Part shown: positions 1 through 9,478 of the stretch, one piece after another
Layout: every line of letters begins with the position of its first letter
Numbering within the stretch: the stretch's first letter is position 1
Assembly (NCBI GenBank): GCA_016125225.1
Contig: WGME01000012.1
Coordinates: 1 to 64,000 of the forward strand
Length of the DNA stretch: 64,000 bases
DNA from: a bacterium
GTDB taxonomy: Bacteria; Planctomycetota; Planctomycetia; Planctomycetales; Planctomycetaceae
Direction: 5' to 3'
Notes under the pieces: model-generated
Told to the model about the DNA's origin: nothing
Database searches by the model: none
The model's input: the letters and a program-made list of their open reading frames with translations, nothing else
Translations under genes and position numbers: made by a program

Positions 1-57
1 CCTGGCCCCTGTCGTGTTGCGGCCACGCTGCGGCCACCACTCCAGGGAAATCGTCAT
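1..57 (-). CDS. 5' end of an unidentified gene, truncated by the window edge
   Basis: Reading the minus strand from 57, an ATG opens 19 in-frame sense codons that run off the window edge, beginning MTISLEWWPQRGRN. An AAGGAG ribosome binding site lies 8-9 bases upstream (around 66-71), which is the main reason to accept it as a real start. Too little is present to assign a family. It is divergent from the glycoside hydrolase gene, so 58-369 would hold both promoters. Confidence 0.5.
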   Translation of the reverse strand, partial: MTISLEWWPQRGRNTTGAR

Positions 58-369
58 GCGTGGGTCTCCTTTCAGAAGACCTCGGCACGCAATTGGCTTG
101 CCATTCAATCCGATATTTTACGGCTTATGAAACTGCCTCTAGAGAGGTTTCACTTCCGAGCGGATTGATTCGCAGATTTAGAGCATTTAGCACGACGATG
201 ATCATTTGCTGGAAACCATAAAAGTGGCGTCCCGGCTCATCGAGTCGTTCTCACCAAGCTTTTCTAGCTGGCCGTCCATGAAACAACCCACCCACAGTTG
301 CCCGCTTGGGCGTGCATTGCTGGTCCTCAACGGCGACAATACGGCAGACGCCCGTTGAAAGGTCCGGCC
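58..369. other. Divergent intergenic region, likely promoters
   Basis: This 312-bp stretch separates the truncated minus-strand gene from the GH5-like gene. It includes an AT-richer part at about 100-200 and the ribosome binding site of the minus-strand gene at about 66-71. I see no convincing coding frame, RNA gene or strong palindrome. Confidence 0.4.
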
Positions 370-2178
370 ATGAGAATGATTGCGATGTTCCTTGTTTCCC
401 TGTTGGCGGCTCTGCCGGTCAGGGCAGGGGATCTGGAATGGATTCGAGTTTCGGAAGAACGTCACGGCTTCGTACAAACGGCATCAGGCCGCCCTTTTAT
501 TCCCTGGGGCTTCAACTATGACCACGATGCAGATGGTCGGCTCATTGAAGATTACTGGAGCGAGCAATGGTCCGCCGTTGAGTCCGATTTCCGGAAGATG
601 AAGGGACTCGGCGCAAACGTGGTGCGCATCCATCTGCAATTCGGCCAGTTGATGGAGAGCGAGAATCAACCACGACAAGGGGCTCTTGATCAACTCACCC
701 GATTACTGAAGTTGGCGGAAGAAACCGGCCTGTATCTCGATGTGACCGGCCTGGGGTGTTATCACAAGTCCGACGTACCGCCGTGGTACGATGCCTTGAG
801 TGAGCAACAGCGTTGGCAGGCACAGGCTGTGTTCTGGGAAGCCATTGCTGAGACCTGCCACGCGAGTCCCGCTGTTTTCTGCTATGACCTGATGAATGAA
901 CCGGTGGTGGCAGGTGGGGATCAGAAGCAGGACAACTGGCTTGGGCCGGAGTTCGCTGGCAAACACTTCGTTCAGTACATTACACGGGACCGGGGCGGTC
1001 GAGAGCGGCCGGAGATCGCTCGACAGTGGATTCACACGTTAGTCACAGCGATTCGTAAGCACGATCCGCGTCATCTGGTCACGGTGGGCCTGGTTCCCTG
1101 GAGTTTAGATCGCCCCGGACTCACATCGGGTTTTGTCCCGGAGAAGATTGCCCGGGATCTCGATTTCATCGCGGTGCATCTCTATCCCGAAAAAGAAAAG
1201 CTGGAAGATGCGATCGAGATACTCAAAGGGTTCGCGGCTGCGGGTAAGCCCGTCGTGATTGAAGAGATTTTCCCGCTCAAGTGCGACGCCCACGAACTCG
1301 GCAGCTTTATTGATCGATCACGGGAGCACGGCACGGGGTGGATTGGGTTCTATTGGGGCAAATCGCCCGACGAACTTCGTCCCGCGGCAACCATTCCCGC
1401 AGCCCTGACCTTGAGTTGGCTCGAACTCTTCGAAGAGAAAACACCACAGATTCTGGATGAGCAAGTTTCTCGCTCCTCGTATCATGACGTCACCTGCGAA
1501 GGAACATACCCACATCATTTGCAAGGTGTCTGCATCGATAAGGACGCTCTCTACTGGTCATTTACGACAACTCTTGTGAAGACCGATTTGAACGGGAAGC
1601 TGCTGATAAAAATCCCCGCTGCCAATCATCATGGCGATCTGTGTTACCTCGATGGGAAGCTCTATGTCGCCGTGAATCTTGGCAAGTTCAATGACCCGGC
1701 TGGTAATGCCGATTCGTGGGTCTATGTTTATGACGCCGCTACTCTGAAAGAAACGTCCCGGCACGAAGTGCAAGAGGTTTCCCATGGGGCAGGGGGGCTC
1801 GGATTTCGCGATGGCAGATTCTTTGTTGTGGGTGGTTTGCCCAACGGGATCAACGAAAACTATGTCTATGAGTATGACCCTCAGTTCCGGTTCCAGAAGA
1901 AGCATGTCATTCCCAGCGGGCATACCTATCTGGGGATTCAGACCGCGACGTTTGCCCACGATCGCTGGTGGTTTGGTTGCTATGGCGATCCCAAAATTCT
2001 GCTCGTGACCGATGCCAACTTCCAGATGCAGGGGCGTTATGAGTTCGACTGTTCCCTGGGGATTGAAGGGTTGCCTAACGGCAAATTGCTCTCTGCGATA
2101 GGCTCATGTGAGAAAGACAAAGGCTGCACCGGAAGCGTGCAAATCACCGTGCCGGATGAGCAGAAAGGGCTGCGGTAA
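370..2178 (+). CDS. Secreted GH5-like glycoside hydrolase with C-terminal propeller-like domain
   Basis: The product is about 602 residues from the ATG at 370. That start is preferred over the in-frame TTG at 298 because it puts a signal peptide (MRMIAMFLVSLLAALPVRA) at the N terminus. Residues about 20-370 look like a family 5 (cellulase/mannanase type) TIM barrel: a GLGANVVRIHL segment, the acid/base motif YDLMNEP with Glu177, and a strand ending VVIEE with Glu298/299 as the likely nucleophile. Residues about 385-600 are a Gly/Tyr-rich beta region with repeated strands such as KLYVAVNLG and RFFVVGGLP, suggesting a beta-propeller-like fold. Expected role is hydrolysis of a beta-linked polysaccharide outside the cytoplasm or in the periplasm; the substrate is unknown. 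Its 3' end faces the DUF1501 gene. The hydrolase call is firm and the tail domain is inferred. Confidence 0.8.
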   Translation: MRMIAMFLVSLLAALPVRAGDLEWIRVSEERHGFVQTASGRPFIPWGFNYDHDADGRLIEDYWSEQWSAVESDFRKMKGLGANVVRIHLQFGQLMESENQPRQGALDQLTRLLKLAEETGLYLDVTGLGCYHKSDVPPWYDALSEQQRWQAQAVFWEAIAETCHASPAVFCYDLMNEPVVAGGDQKQDNWLGPEFAGKHFVQYITRDRGGRERPEIARQWIHTLVTAIRKHDPRHLVTVGLVPWSLDRPGLTSGFVPEKIARDLDFIAVHLYPEKEKLEDAIEILKGFAAAGKPVVIEEIFPLKCDAHELGSFIDRSREHGTGWIGFYWGKSPDELRPAATIPAALTLSWLELFEEKTPQILDEQVSRSSYHDVTCEGTYPHHLQGVCIDKDALYWSFTTTLVKTDLNGKLLIKIPAANHHGDLCYLDGKLYVAVNLGKFNDPAGNADSWVYVYDAATLKETSRHEVQEVSHGAGGLGFRDGRFFVVGGLPNGINENYVYEYDPQFRFQKKHVIPSGHTYLGIQTATFAHDRWWFGCYGDPKILLVTDANFQMQGRYEFDCSLGIEGLPNGKLLSAIGSCEKDKGCTGSVQITVPDEQKGLR

Positions 2179-2241
2179 CCTATCGAGACTTGCCGAGGTT
2201 GTTCTTCTGTTCTCGTGAGATCAATCGAGCAAAGTGATGGC

Positions 2242-3657
2242 TCACGCGAGGATGTCCGTGACCACGTGGCCATGCACGTCGGTCAGGCGGAAGTCGCGGC
2301 CACTGTAGCGATAGGTGAGCCGTTCGTGATCGAGACCGAGCAGATGCAGAATAGTGGCGTGCAGGTCGTGAACATGCACCGGGTTTTCCACCGCGGCATT
2401 CCCGAATTGGTCGGTGGCACCGTAGGCCAGGCCCCCTTTCACGCCACCACCGGCCAGCCACATGGTGAAACCACGGCTGTGATGGTCGCGTCCCTTGGCC
2501 CCTTGTGACCAGGGGGTCCGGCCGAATTCGCCTCCCCAGACGATGAGGGTTTCGTCGAGCATGCCTCGGCTTTTCAGGTCGCGAATGAGTGCCGCGATGG
2601 CCTGATCACTTTGCTGGGCATGCTTGACATGGTTCATGATGTCGCCGTGATCATCCCACGGTTGTCCACCGCCGTAGTAGAGTTGCACCATTCGCACCCC
2701 CCGTTCCACGAGGCGGCGGGCCACAAGGCAACCATCGGCAAACTGGCCTGAACCATAGAGGCTACGCGTGGCCTGCGATTCTTGCTGCAGGTCGAAGACT
2801 TCCTGAGCCGCAAACTGTAACCGGAAGGCCATCTCATAGGATTGAATGCGGGCTTCGAGCTGCGCATCTTCCGGCCGGGCGTCGCGATGGATGCTATTCA
2901 GTTCCTGCAACAGATCGAGCTGACGCCGTTGCTGGGCCGGTGGGAGATAGGTGTTATGCACGTGCTGGATGACCGACTGCGGATCGAGCTTACTGTTGTT
3001 GATGTGGCAGCCCTGGAAAATTCCGGGGAGAAAGCTGTTGCCCCATAACTGAGGTCCCACCACGGGCTTGCCGGGACAGAGAACGACATAGCCCGGCAGG
3101 TTCTGGTTCTCGGTTCCGAGGCCATAGGTCAGCCATGATCCCAGGCTGGGCCGGGTGGGTTGCGAATGTCCCGAATTCATGATGAGCAGGCCCGGCTCAT
3201 GATTCGGAATGTCGGTGTGCATCGAACGAATTACGCAGATGTCATTAATCACTCCGGCGACATGCGGGTACAACTCGCTGACGTCGACACCATTCTCTCC
3301 GTATTGTCCGAAGCGAAATGGCGAGGGGTACAACTTGCCGATCGACCGGGGGTAATTCTTCGTCAGTTCTTCCGGTTGCTGGCCGGCATACTGCGTGAGG
3401 GCGGGCTTGGGGTCGAAGGTATCGATGTGCGACGGCCCGCCGTTCATGAACAGAAAAATCACACGTTTGGCCCGGGCCGCGAAATGTGAGGGCCTGGGTG
3501 CCAACGGATTGCCCGCTCCGGCCGATGCGGCCCAGGCTGATGAATTCCCTGCTTCGGACTGGGCGATCAAACTGGCCAACCCCAGCGTTCCAAAGCCGGC
3601 ACCCATCCGAGACAAGCATTCCCGTCGTGAAACAGCATTCAGCAGATTCATGGTCAT
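2242..3657 (-). CDS. DUF1501 domain protein (Tat-exported, sulfatase-like fold)
   Basis: This 471-residue protein is typical of the DUF1501 family that is greatly expanded in planctomycetes. The N terminus carries a twin-arginine-like signal (SRRECLSRMG followed by a hydrophobic run). Characteristic segments are FLFMNGGPSHIDTFDPKP, the central VVLCPGKP and the C-terminal VWGGEFGRTPW and DLHATILHLLGLDHERLTYRY. The family resembles the alkaline phosphatase/sulfatase superfamily, but its reaction has not been established. It lies 53 bp downstream of the PSD1 gene on the same strand, the usual pairing, so the two are probably co-transcribed. An ATG two codons in (3651) is an equally possible start. 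Confidence 0.92.
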   Translation of the reverse strand: MTMNLLNAVSRRECLSRMGAGFGTLGLASLIAQSEAGNSSAWAASAGAGNPLAPRPSHFAARAKRVIFLFMNGGPSHIDTFDPKPALTQYAGQQPEELTKNYPRSIGKLYPSPFRFGQYGENGVDVSELYPHVAGVINDICVIRSMHTDIPNHEPGLLIMNSGHSQPTRPSLGSWLTYGLGTENQNLPGYVVLCPGKPVVGPQLWGNSFLPGIFQGCHINNSKLDPQSVIQHVHNTYLPPAQQRRQLDLLQELNSIHRDARPEDAQLEARIQSYEMAFRLQFAAQEVFDLQQESQATRSLYGSGQFADGCLVARRLVERGVRMVQLYYGGGQPWDDHGDIMNHVKHAQQSDQAIAALIRDLKSRGMLDETLIVWGGEFGRTPWSQGAKGRDHHSRGFTMWLAGGGVKGGLAYGATDQFGNAAVENPVHVHDLHATILHLLGLDHERLTYRYSGRDFRLTDVHGHVVTDILA

Positions 3658-3710
3658 CGGCGGCCCTTTGGGCGGAACGGGGTGGGGCAGATGGTCGCGT
3701 TGAGGCAGAA

Positions 3711-6509
3711 CTAGTCGAGAAAAGTAAACTCATTGGTGGCCAGCAGCGCCTGAGCATACTGCTCCCAGGCAGTCAGTTTCACATCCGTCGCGGAGACATC
3801 ACGGGGCAAGGGGTGCTCGATGAAGCGCAGTCCAATCTCCATCTCCCTATCGCTCGGAGCACGCTGAAACAGCCATTGATACAGCCGCTCGATCCGTTGC
3901 CGTTCATTAAGACCATCGTCTTTCAACGCCCTGCGTGACAGTTCCTGGGCCTGTCGAACCATGAATCCGCTGTTGAGCATATATAACTGCTGCATGGGAA
4001 CCGTGGTCTGGCTGCGTCGTTCACTGGTCAGGTTCGGGTCTGGATAATCGAATAACCGCAACGTGGCATTCAAATCATGACGGCTGATCGCCGAATATAA
4101 CGTGCGGCGACGGTGGTTCTGATCATTGAGATTGAGTGACGGGCCGCCGAACGATAAATCAAGATTACCCCCCGCCCGCAGAGCGGCATCGCGCCAGGCT
4201 TCGAAGTCGAAGCGACGACGGTTCTGACGCCACAGCCAGAAATTGTCGGGATCGACTTCACGCGGATCAACACCCTCTGCCGGTGTCACAGCTTCACTCG
4301 ACATGCGGAAGGTGGCCGAGAGCAGAATCTCGCGATGCAATTGCTTAAGCGACCAACCGGACGCGATAAACCGGCTGGCAAGATGATCAAGCAATTCCGA
4401 GTGCGTAGGTCGCTCACCCAGCAGACCAAAGTTGCTCGCGGTCCCAACTAACCCGCGTCCAAAATGTTGCTGCCAGACGCGATTGACAATGACGCGGGCT
4501 GTCAGAGGATTTTCCGGCCGTGCGATCGCGAGGGCCAGTTCCATTCGTCCGCTTCCCTGCTCGAAGGGACGGGGTGCCTCTTCAGATAAGACCGGCAGGA
4601 AACGTCGCGGAACTTCGTCGCCCAATGTTTTCGGATTGCCTCGCAAATGGACCTTGAGATTCACCGGCTCACGTTCGGTCAAGGCATGGGCGACCGGATA
4701 CTTGGTGCCCAGGTTCTGCTTCAACGTCGCCAGCTCTTGTTCAAGTTCCTCGAGACGTGTGCGGCTCGACTCGGGCCATATCTTTTCGGCCTGCCCCTTG
4801 CCTAGAAAAAAGGGGGCCGACTTGTCTGTGAGGAGCGTTTTCAGCACTTCGGACTGTGCCGCATCGAGTTTCACTTTCGACTTATCGGCTGCCTCGGCCT
4901 CTTTCATCTGACGGGCAATCAGGGCTTCAATGAGTCGGGCTTCAACCCTGCGCGCGGCGGATTCGATCACCGCGGAGACCGGACCATCGGTCGAGTCTTC
5001 AGACAACGTCAGACCGCTCGCCAGGGCCTGATTCAACTCGGTGAGACACGCTTTGGATGCCAGATTTTCTGCGCTCAGAAACTGACTCCAGCCTTCCACT
5101 GACACTCCCTGTAAACCCGATTCTCTGACAAGCGGGGCCACGGGTGCCTTGGGGTTCAATTGCCGACGCTGACGCAATCTCAATGCGGCAAGAATATAGT
5201 CCGTCGTCCGCGGCACGAACGACTCGCTCAGCTTGGCGGCTTCTTCGGTTTGAGCGTTTGCCAGGTCTTTCTCGTGTGATTTGACCGCAGCAGCGCGTTC
5301 GTCATAGGCACTCGAGATCTCATCCGGAACCAGCGGTGTCTCACGATATTCCGTGCTCGCAAAGACTCCGGCCAGCGCGTAGTAATCTTCGGTCGAGATC
5401 GGATCAAACTTGTGATCATGGCAGCGGGCACAGGACACTGTCAGCCCGAGAAAGCCCCGGCACAGCGTATCGATGCGATCATCAATCTCATCCGCGGCGG
5501 CCTTGTCCGCACATCCGGCATCGGCATAGTAGACCGGTCCCAACGCGAAGAACCCCAGGGCCGGCAAGCGTGCTCTGCGTTCTTCGGGGGTTGCCGCGGG
5601 CAGCAAGTCTCCCGCGATTTGTTCGATGACAAACTGATCGTAGGGCAGATCGCGATTGAAGGCCGCAGTGACCCAGTCGCGATAACGGTAGCCTTCCGGA
5701 TAGAGCCGGGCCCGAAAGGTATGGGCCTGATCTTCACCATAACGTGCGACATCAAGCCAGTGCCGAGCCCAGCGTTCGCCGTAATGCGGCGAATTGAGCC
5801 AACGGTCGACAAGACGTTCCTCGGCATCGGGGGCGGTATCAGCAACGTACTCATCGACTTCTTCGGATGTGGGCAGCAACCCGGTCAATGTCATGGCCAC
5901 GCGGCGGATATAAGTCCGCCGGTCTGCCTCCGCTGCGGGATGCAATCCTTGTTCTTCCAGCTTGGCCAGCACGAAAGCGTCGAGTGAACGCTTCGGCCAA
6001 TCCGCTTGTTGAACTTCAGGCAGTGGGGGATTGGTGATGGGGCGGAATGACCAGAACTCGCGATCGGCTGCCGACAAGGAACCGTTGGTTCGCAATTCGG
6101 CGGACGGCGGAGCCTCCGCGGACCACGGGAGACCGATCTCGACCCAACGACGAAGGACCTGAATTTCGGCGGCGGTCAGTTTGCCATTGGGGGGCATCTG
6201 CATCCCCCCGCGATGTTCGACGGCCTGAATCAGCAAACTCTCTTCCGGTAGTTCGAGCGAGACCGCCGTCCCGCTGTCGCCGCCAGTAAGAACGGCATCG
6301 CGACTACCGACACTGAAGCCCCCTTTACTCTGTCCCTTGCCATGACAGGCCACACAATGCTGTGTGAGTAAAGGCCGCACCTGGCGTTCAAAGAACTCGT
6401 CACCCGGAAGTTCCCGTGGCATCGGTTCCGCTGCACGCACCCAAGCACCGGTCCAGGGGGCGACAGCCAACACGAAGAGACAACAGCAGAGCCGCGTACG
6501 ATTCCACAT
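3711..6509 (-). CDS. PSD1 / DUF1549-DUF1553 cytochrome-c-like protein
   Basis: From the ATG at 6509 (MWNRTRLCCCLF..., a clear signal peptide) the protein is about 932 residues; an upstream in-frame start at 6560 would hide the signal. Order of domains: a planctomycete cytochrome C domain with the haem motif CVACHGKG, then DUF1549 containing a second CxxCH (CARCHDHKFDP), a helical middle section, then DUF1553 (PSD1) with WQQHFGRGLV and TFRMSSEA. Such proteins are exported and predicted to bind haem; electron transfer coupled to oxidation of sugars is a suggestion in the field, not a proven function. It is upstream of and co-directional with the DUF1501 gene. Confidence 0.92.
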   Translation of the reverse strand: MWNRTRLCCCLFVLAVAPWTGAWVRAAEPMPRELPGDEFFERQVRPLLTQHCVACHGKGQSKGGFSVGSRDAVLTGGDSGTAVSLELPEESLLIQAVEHRGGMQMPPNGKLTAAEIQVLRRWVEIGLPWSAEAPPSAELRTNGSLSAADREFWSFRPITNPPLPEVQQADWPKRSLDAFVLAKLEEQGLHPAAEADRRTYIRRVAMTLTGLLPTSEEVDEYVADTAPDAEERLVDRWLNSPHYGERWARHWLDVARYGEDQAHTFRARLYPEGYRYRDWVTAAFNRDLPYDQFVIEQIAGDLLPAATPEERRARLPALGFFALGPVYYADAGCADKAAADEIDDRIDTLCRGFLGLTVSCARCHDHKFDPISTEDYYALAGVFASTEYRETPLVPDEISSAYDERAAAVKSHEKDLANAQTEEAAKLSESFVPRTTDYILAALRLRQRRQLNPKAPVAPLVRESGLQGVSVEGWSQFLSAENLASKACLTELNQALASGLTLSEDSTDGPVSAVIESAARRVEARLIEALIARQMKEAEAADKSKVKLDAAQSEVLKTLLTDKSAPFFLGKGQAEKIWPESSRTRLEELEQELATLKQNLGTKYPVAHALTEREPVNLKVHLRGNPKTLGDEVPRRFLPVLSEEAPRPFEQGSGRMELALAIARPENPLTARVIVNRVWQQHFGRGLVGTASNFGLLGERPTHSELLDHLASRFIASGWSLKQLHREILLSATFRMSSEAVTPAEGVDPREVDPDNFWLWRQNRRRFDFEAWRDAALRAGGNLDLSFGGPSLNLNDQNHRRRTLYSAISRHDLNATLRLFDYPDPNLTSERRSQTTVPMQQLYMLNSGFMVRQAQELSRRALKDDGLNERQRIERLYQWLFQRAPSDREMEIGLRFIEHPLPRDVSATDVKLTAWEQYAQALLATNEFTFLD

Positions 6510-6959
6510 GATGAACGCAGCCACCTCAAGGCGGGAGAAGCGAGGATGACGAGCAAGCACCCACGATTCTAACCGATCTCAGCACATGCATCAACCAGAA
6601 CTCATGCGTTCTGCCGGGTCATCGAGATGTTGAGACTGGGGATGTCTTCCGGAATCTGGTTTATCGCCTCAGGGCTTGAAAGGGAATCAGACGACTTGCG
6701 CGGTCAGAACACAGCAGAGGCGGCTTTGACTTTCACAATCTGCTCCCGCTTGTTGTAAGCAAACGGATCGGTACCATGAGCTCTTATCCCTGACAGGGCA
6801 GGCTTTTCTGCCATTTCGGATCGCGGTTGTGATGGCCTGTGAAATACGTGGCGCGCCTTTTGCAAATACTCTCATCCGGTGGGACTCGATGGCCGGTTGC
6901 TGATGAGGGCGACTGGCCATCATCGTGTGACATGTGCCCTGCTGACAGGAGATTTCATC
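6510..6959. other. Divergent intergenic region with no gene seen
   Basis: 450 bp between the PSD1 start and the DUF1571 start, transcribed away on both sides. It must hold both promoters. The 3' part contains a ribosome binding site (ACAGGAG at about 6946-6952) for the DUF1571 gene. No RNA gene, terminator or supported ORF was recognised. Confidence 0.4.
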
Positions 6960-7859
6960 ATGACCTTACCCCATCATATTTGGATTGGCTTACAGGGATC
7001 GCTGGCTGCGGCGATGGCGGCTTTATTTTCGATGGAAGCGATGACCTTGCCGAAGCATCAGGAAGAGGTCAGGGCAGCGCGTGCCTTGATACAACCGGTA
7101 CAGTCGCCCCAGACCACGCCATCATCTCAAAGCGTTGACCCTATAGCAGGGCAGGCATTGCGTGCAAAAATTGAACTGCTGGAACGTGGTCAATCGTATT
7201 TGGCATCGGTATCCGGATACTCCGCTGACTTCCATAAACAGGAAATGGTGAACGGAGAACTGCAGGAGAAGCAGTCGATTTTTCTGAAGTGCCGCCATCA
7301 GCCTTTCAGCGTTTATCTGCTCTGGCTGGAAGGGGATGCCGGGCGGGAAGTGCTGTATGTCGATGGCCAGAACGGCAACAAACTTCTGGTGCATGATGGT
7401 GGCTGGAAATCTCGATTGCCTGCCTTATCACTGTCGCCGGAGTGCAGTCTGGCGATGAGCGACTCGCGTTATCCCGTCACGAAAGCGGGGCTGCAGGGAT
7501 TGATCGAAATCATGCTCACGCTTCATCGGCATGATCTTGCGGAGTCTAACTATGCACAGTGCGTTCATCAGGAGAACGTCGAGCATGATGGGCAAGTGTG
7601 TGATCTGTTTACTCTCATCTACAAGAGCCGTGATGTTTCCCCGACCTACCGGAAGTCTGTCACGCTGATTGACCGCAAACACGGACTCCCGCTCTCCACG
7701 CATCATTACGAGTGGGCAGAGAATGGTGACGGCCTTTCGGAAGCAGACCTCGACCAGGCCACCTTGATTGAGTCCTATGAGTTCAGCAATATCGATTTCA
7801 ACTCGACTTTGAAAGACACAGACTTTGCCTCCAACAACGAGGAGTATCAGTTCCGCTAA
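6960..7859 (+). CDS. DUF1571 domain protein, exported
   Basis: Start chosen at the ATG at 6960, preceded by a good AGGAG box; it gives 299 residues beginning MTLPHHIWIGLQGSLAAAMAA, a signal-peptide-like stretch. The longer reading from 6879 lacks a ribosome binding site. Residues about 65-290 match the planctomycete DUF1571 pattern: SYLASVSGYSADFHKQE, then IFLKCRHQPFSVYLLWL, REVLYVDGQNGNKL and the C-terminal YEFSNIDFNSTLKDTDF. DUF1571 proteins look like LolA/LolB-type lipoprotein-carrier-like beta sheets, but the function is unknown. It is followed by a strong terminator at 7910. Confidence 0.85.
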   Translation: MTLPHHIWIGLQGSLAAAMAALFSMEAMTLPKHQEEVRAARALIQPVQSPQTTPSSQSVDPIAGQALRAKIELLERGQSYLASVSGYSADFHKQEMVNGELQEKQSIFLKCRHQPFSVYLLWLEGDAGREVLYVDGQNGNKLLVHDGGWKSRLPALSLSPECSLAMSDSRYPVTKAGLQGLIEIMLTLHRHDLAESNYAQCVHQENVEHDGQVCDLFTLIYKSRDVSPTYRKSVTLIDRKHGLPLSTHHYEWAENGDGLSEADLDQATLIESYEFSNIDFNSTLKDTDFASNNEEYQFR

Positions 7860-7909
7860 CTGGTGAGGATCGCTTGAGGTTCAGACAGATTGATGGCGGA
7901 CTGCTTAGC

Positions 7910-7940
7910 CCCCTGGTCATGAACCAGGGGATTTCCTTTT
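7910..7940 (+). terminator. Rho-independent terminator after the DUF1571 gene
   Basis: A 7-bp perfect stem CCCCTGG/CCAGGGG (7910-7916 with 7924-7930) with a 7-base loop is followed by ATTTCCTTTTG. It lies 50 bp after the stop codon. Confidence 0.75.
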
Positions 7941-8098
7941 GTTGAGCAGCATCCAGGGGATGCGTTGGAGCAGAGTGGCAAGCGAGACATGTTGACTTGG
8001 TACAGGCGACAACAACCCCAGGGTTCGCTGCGCGTGCCGAGGGGTGTTTTCGCTCTGGACAGTTTCTGGCATCAGGATATGCTCAGGAGAGTCGGGAG

Positions 8099-8566
8099 AT
8101 GCCCTCCCGATTGTGGAGTTTCGAGGTGGCTTTTCGTCGCAATCCGCAGCAGGAACGGCAAGCGGTTACGTTGCTGGCCACCGCCTTTGTGGTAGTTGCC
8201 GGAGCCAGTGCGACGGCGTTTATGGTGCTGGCGGTTGCGGAACAGGCGACCTGGACCCACTGGTTGGTGTGGGGGCTGCTCTTCGGCAGCGTGGTGGCAC
8301 TGATTGTCTCCATGCTCCAACCCCGCGAAAAGCAGATCAGTTGGAACAAGCTGGGCTTCCTGTGGGGAGCCCGAGACCAGACCGATCCGCTGGCGACCTA
8401 TAAATTCCGCCGCCGTCGTAGCTCCAACTCCGGACCGACCGGGACCAATGTCCCACCGACCTTGGAGTCGGTTCGCGAGTCGGCTGAGAGTGTGGTCCGC
8501 TGGGTTCCGCGCGGTCCGGCTCCCGAACGCGAGCCACGGCCGTCGAGCAAAAAACGGTCGTCCTGA
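8099..8566 (+). CDS. Small membrane protein of unknown function
   Basis: 155 residues from the ATG at 8099, which has CAGGAG upstream; an in-frame TTG at 7997 would add 34 residues of unlikely sequence. There are two hydrophobic segments, roughly residues 22-46 (LLATAFVVVAGASATAFMVL) and 54-74 (WLVWGLLFGSVVALIVSML), then a basic, Ser/Pro/Arg-rich tail ending SSKKRSS. Two membrane passes with a long cytosolic tail are expected. I recognise no family. It sits between the DUF1571 terminator and the sulfite-oxidase-like gene, 61 bp upstream of the latter, and may share its transcript. Confidence 0.65.
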   Translation: MPSRLWSFEVAFRRNPQQERQAVTLLATAFVVVAGASATAFMVLAVAEQATWTHWLVWGLLFGSVVALIVSMLQPREKQISWNKLGFLWGARDQTDPLATYKFRRRRSSNSGPTGTNVPPTLESVRESAESVVRWVPRGPAPEREPRPSSKKRSS

Positions 8567-8627
8567 AGTCAGCTGGTTCGAATGCCGATTCGCAGCAGGG
8601 ACATTCTGTAGACAGGGATAGCAGAGC

Positions 8628-9278
8628 ATGACAGAAGAGGACAAATACCAGCCGGGAGCACCTCTCACTCCTGCGGAAGCCCCGGTTGGAGCGATTATCA
8701 GCCCCGATACGCACCGCAGCGAACGCATACCACCCGGGCAATCGCGCACGCGAAAATGGCCGGTCCTTCAATACGGCCGCATTCCCGAAATCAGCACCGA
8801 CCGTTGGCGACTGGAACTCCGCGGGCTGGTGAAGCAGCCGTTACGATTTACCTGGGACGAATTTCAGCAACTGCCACGTGTTCAGGTCTTCTCCGATTTT
8901 CACTGCGTGACACGCTGGTCACGGTTGGGGAACGTCTGGGAAGGGGTCTCCGTCAAGACGGTCTTCGGCCAGGCTGGTATTCTCCCGGAGGCGAAGTATG
9001 TCGTCGCCACGGGATATGACGATGGCTGGACCACCAATCTTCCACTGGATGATTTCCTGCAGGATGACGTGCTGATTGCGGACAAGCACGACGGCGAACC
9101 CTTGTCGTTCGATCATGGCGGTCCGGTCCGCTTGATTGTTCCTCGGTTGTATGCTTGGAAGAGCGCCAAGTGGCTCAAAGCCATCACTCTGCTCGACCAC
9201 GACGAACCGGGACTTTGGGAACAGGCGGGGTACCATATGCATGGCGACCCGTGGACCGAAGAGCGGATGTGGATGTAA
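8628..9278 (+). CDS. Sulfite-oxidase-like molybdopterin protein
   Basis: 216 residues with the molybdopterin-binding fold of the sulfite oxidase/MsrP (YedY) superfamily: WRLELRGLVKQPLRFTWDEF, then the Mo-ligand cysteine Cys93 in SDFHCVTRWS, then GPVRLIVPRLYAWKSAKWLKAI. Unlike MsrP, no Tat signal is visible, so the protein appears cytoplasmic. It is a short single-domain member without the dimerisation domain of true sulfite oxidases. Partner subunit and substrate are unknown; no haem-membrane MsrQ gene is adjacent. The family call is secure. Confidence 0.88.
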   Translation: MTEEDKYQPGAPLTPAEAPVGAIISPDTHRSERIPPGQSRTRKWPVLQYGRIPEISTDRWRLELRGLVKQPLRFTWDEFQQLPRVQVFSDFHCVTRWSRLGNVWEGVSVKTVFGQAGILPEAKYVVATGYDDGWTTNLPLDDFLQDDVLIADKHDGEPLSFDHGGPVRLIVPRLYAWKSAKWLKAITLLDHDEPGLWEQAGYHMHGDPWTEERMWM

Positions 9279-9478
9279 CCGCTTGTCAGTAAATTGGTTG
9301 CGAGACTTGAGAGGAATCTGCCCGGTCTCGACTTCCCATCTTGACGTCGACCAAAGCATGTCCTAGATTCCCACCCCCTACCTTTCGGGAAACCTGTCGT
9401 CCTGGAAAGCCTGGTTCAGCCGCGCGCTGGGTCCAGCTGAAATGACTTCAGTTTGGCACAAATCCGACACCTCGAAAC

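Noticed and set aside
5412-5987. 191-codon plus-strand frame inside the first PSD1 gene
   Set aside because: It overlaps a well-supported gene with haem motifs on the other strand and shows no domain.
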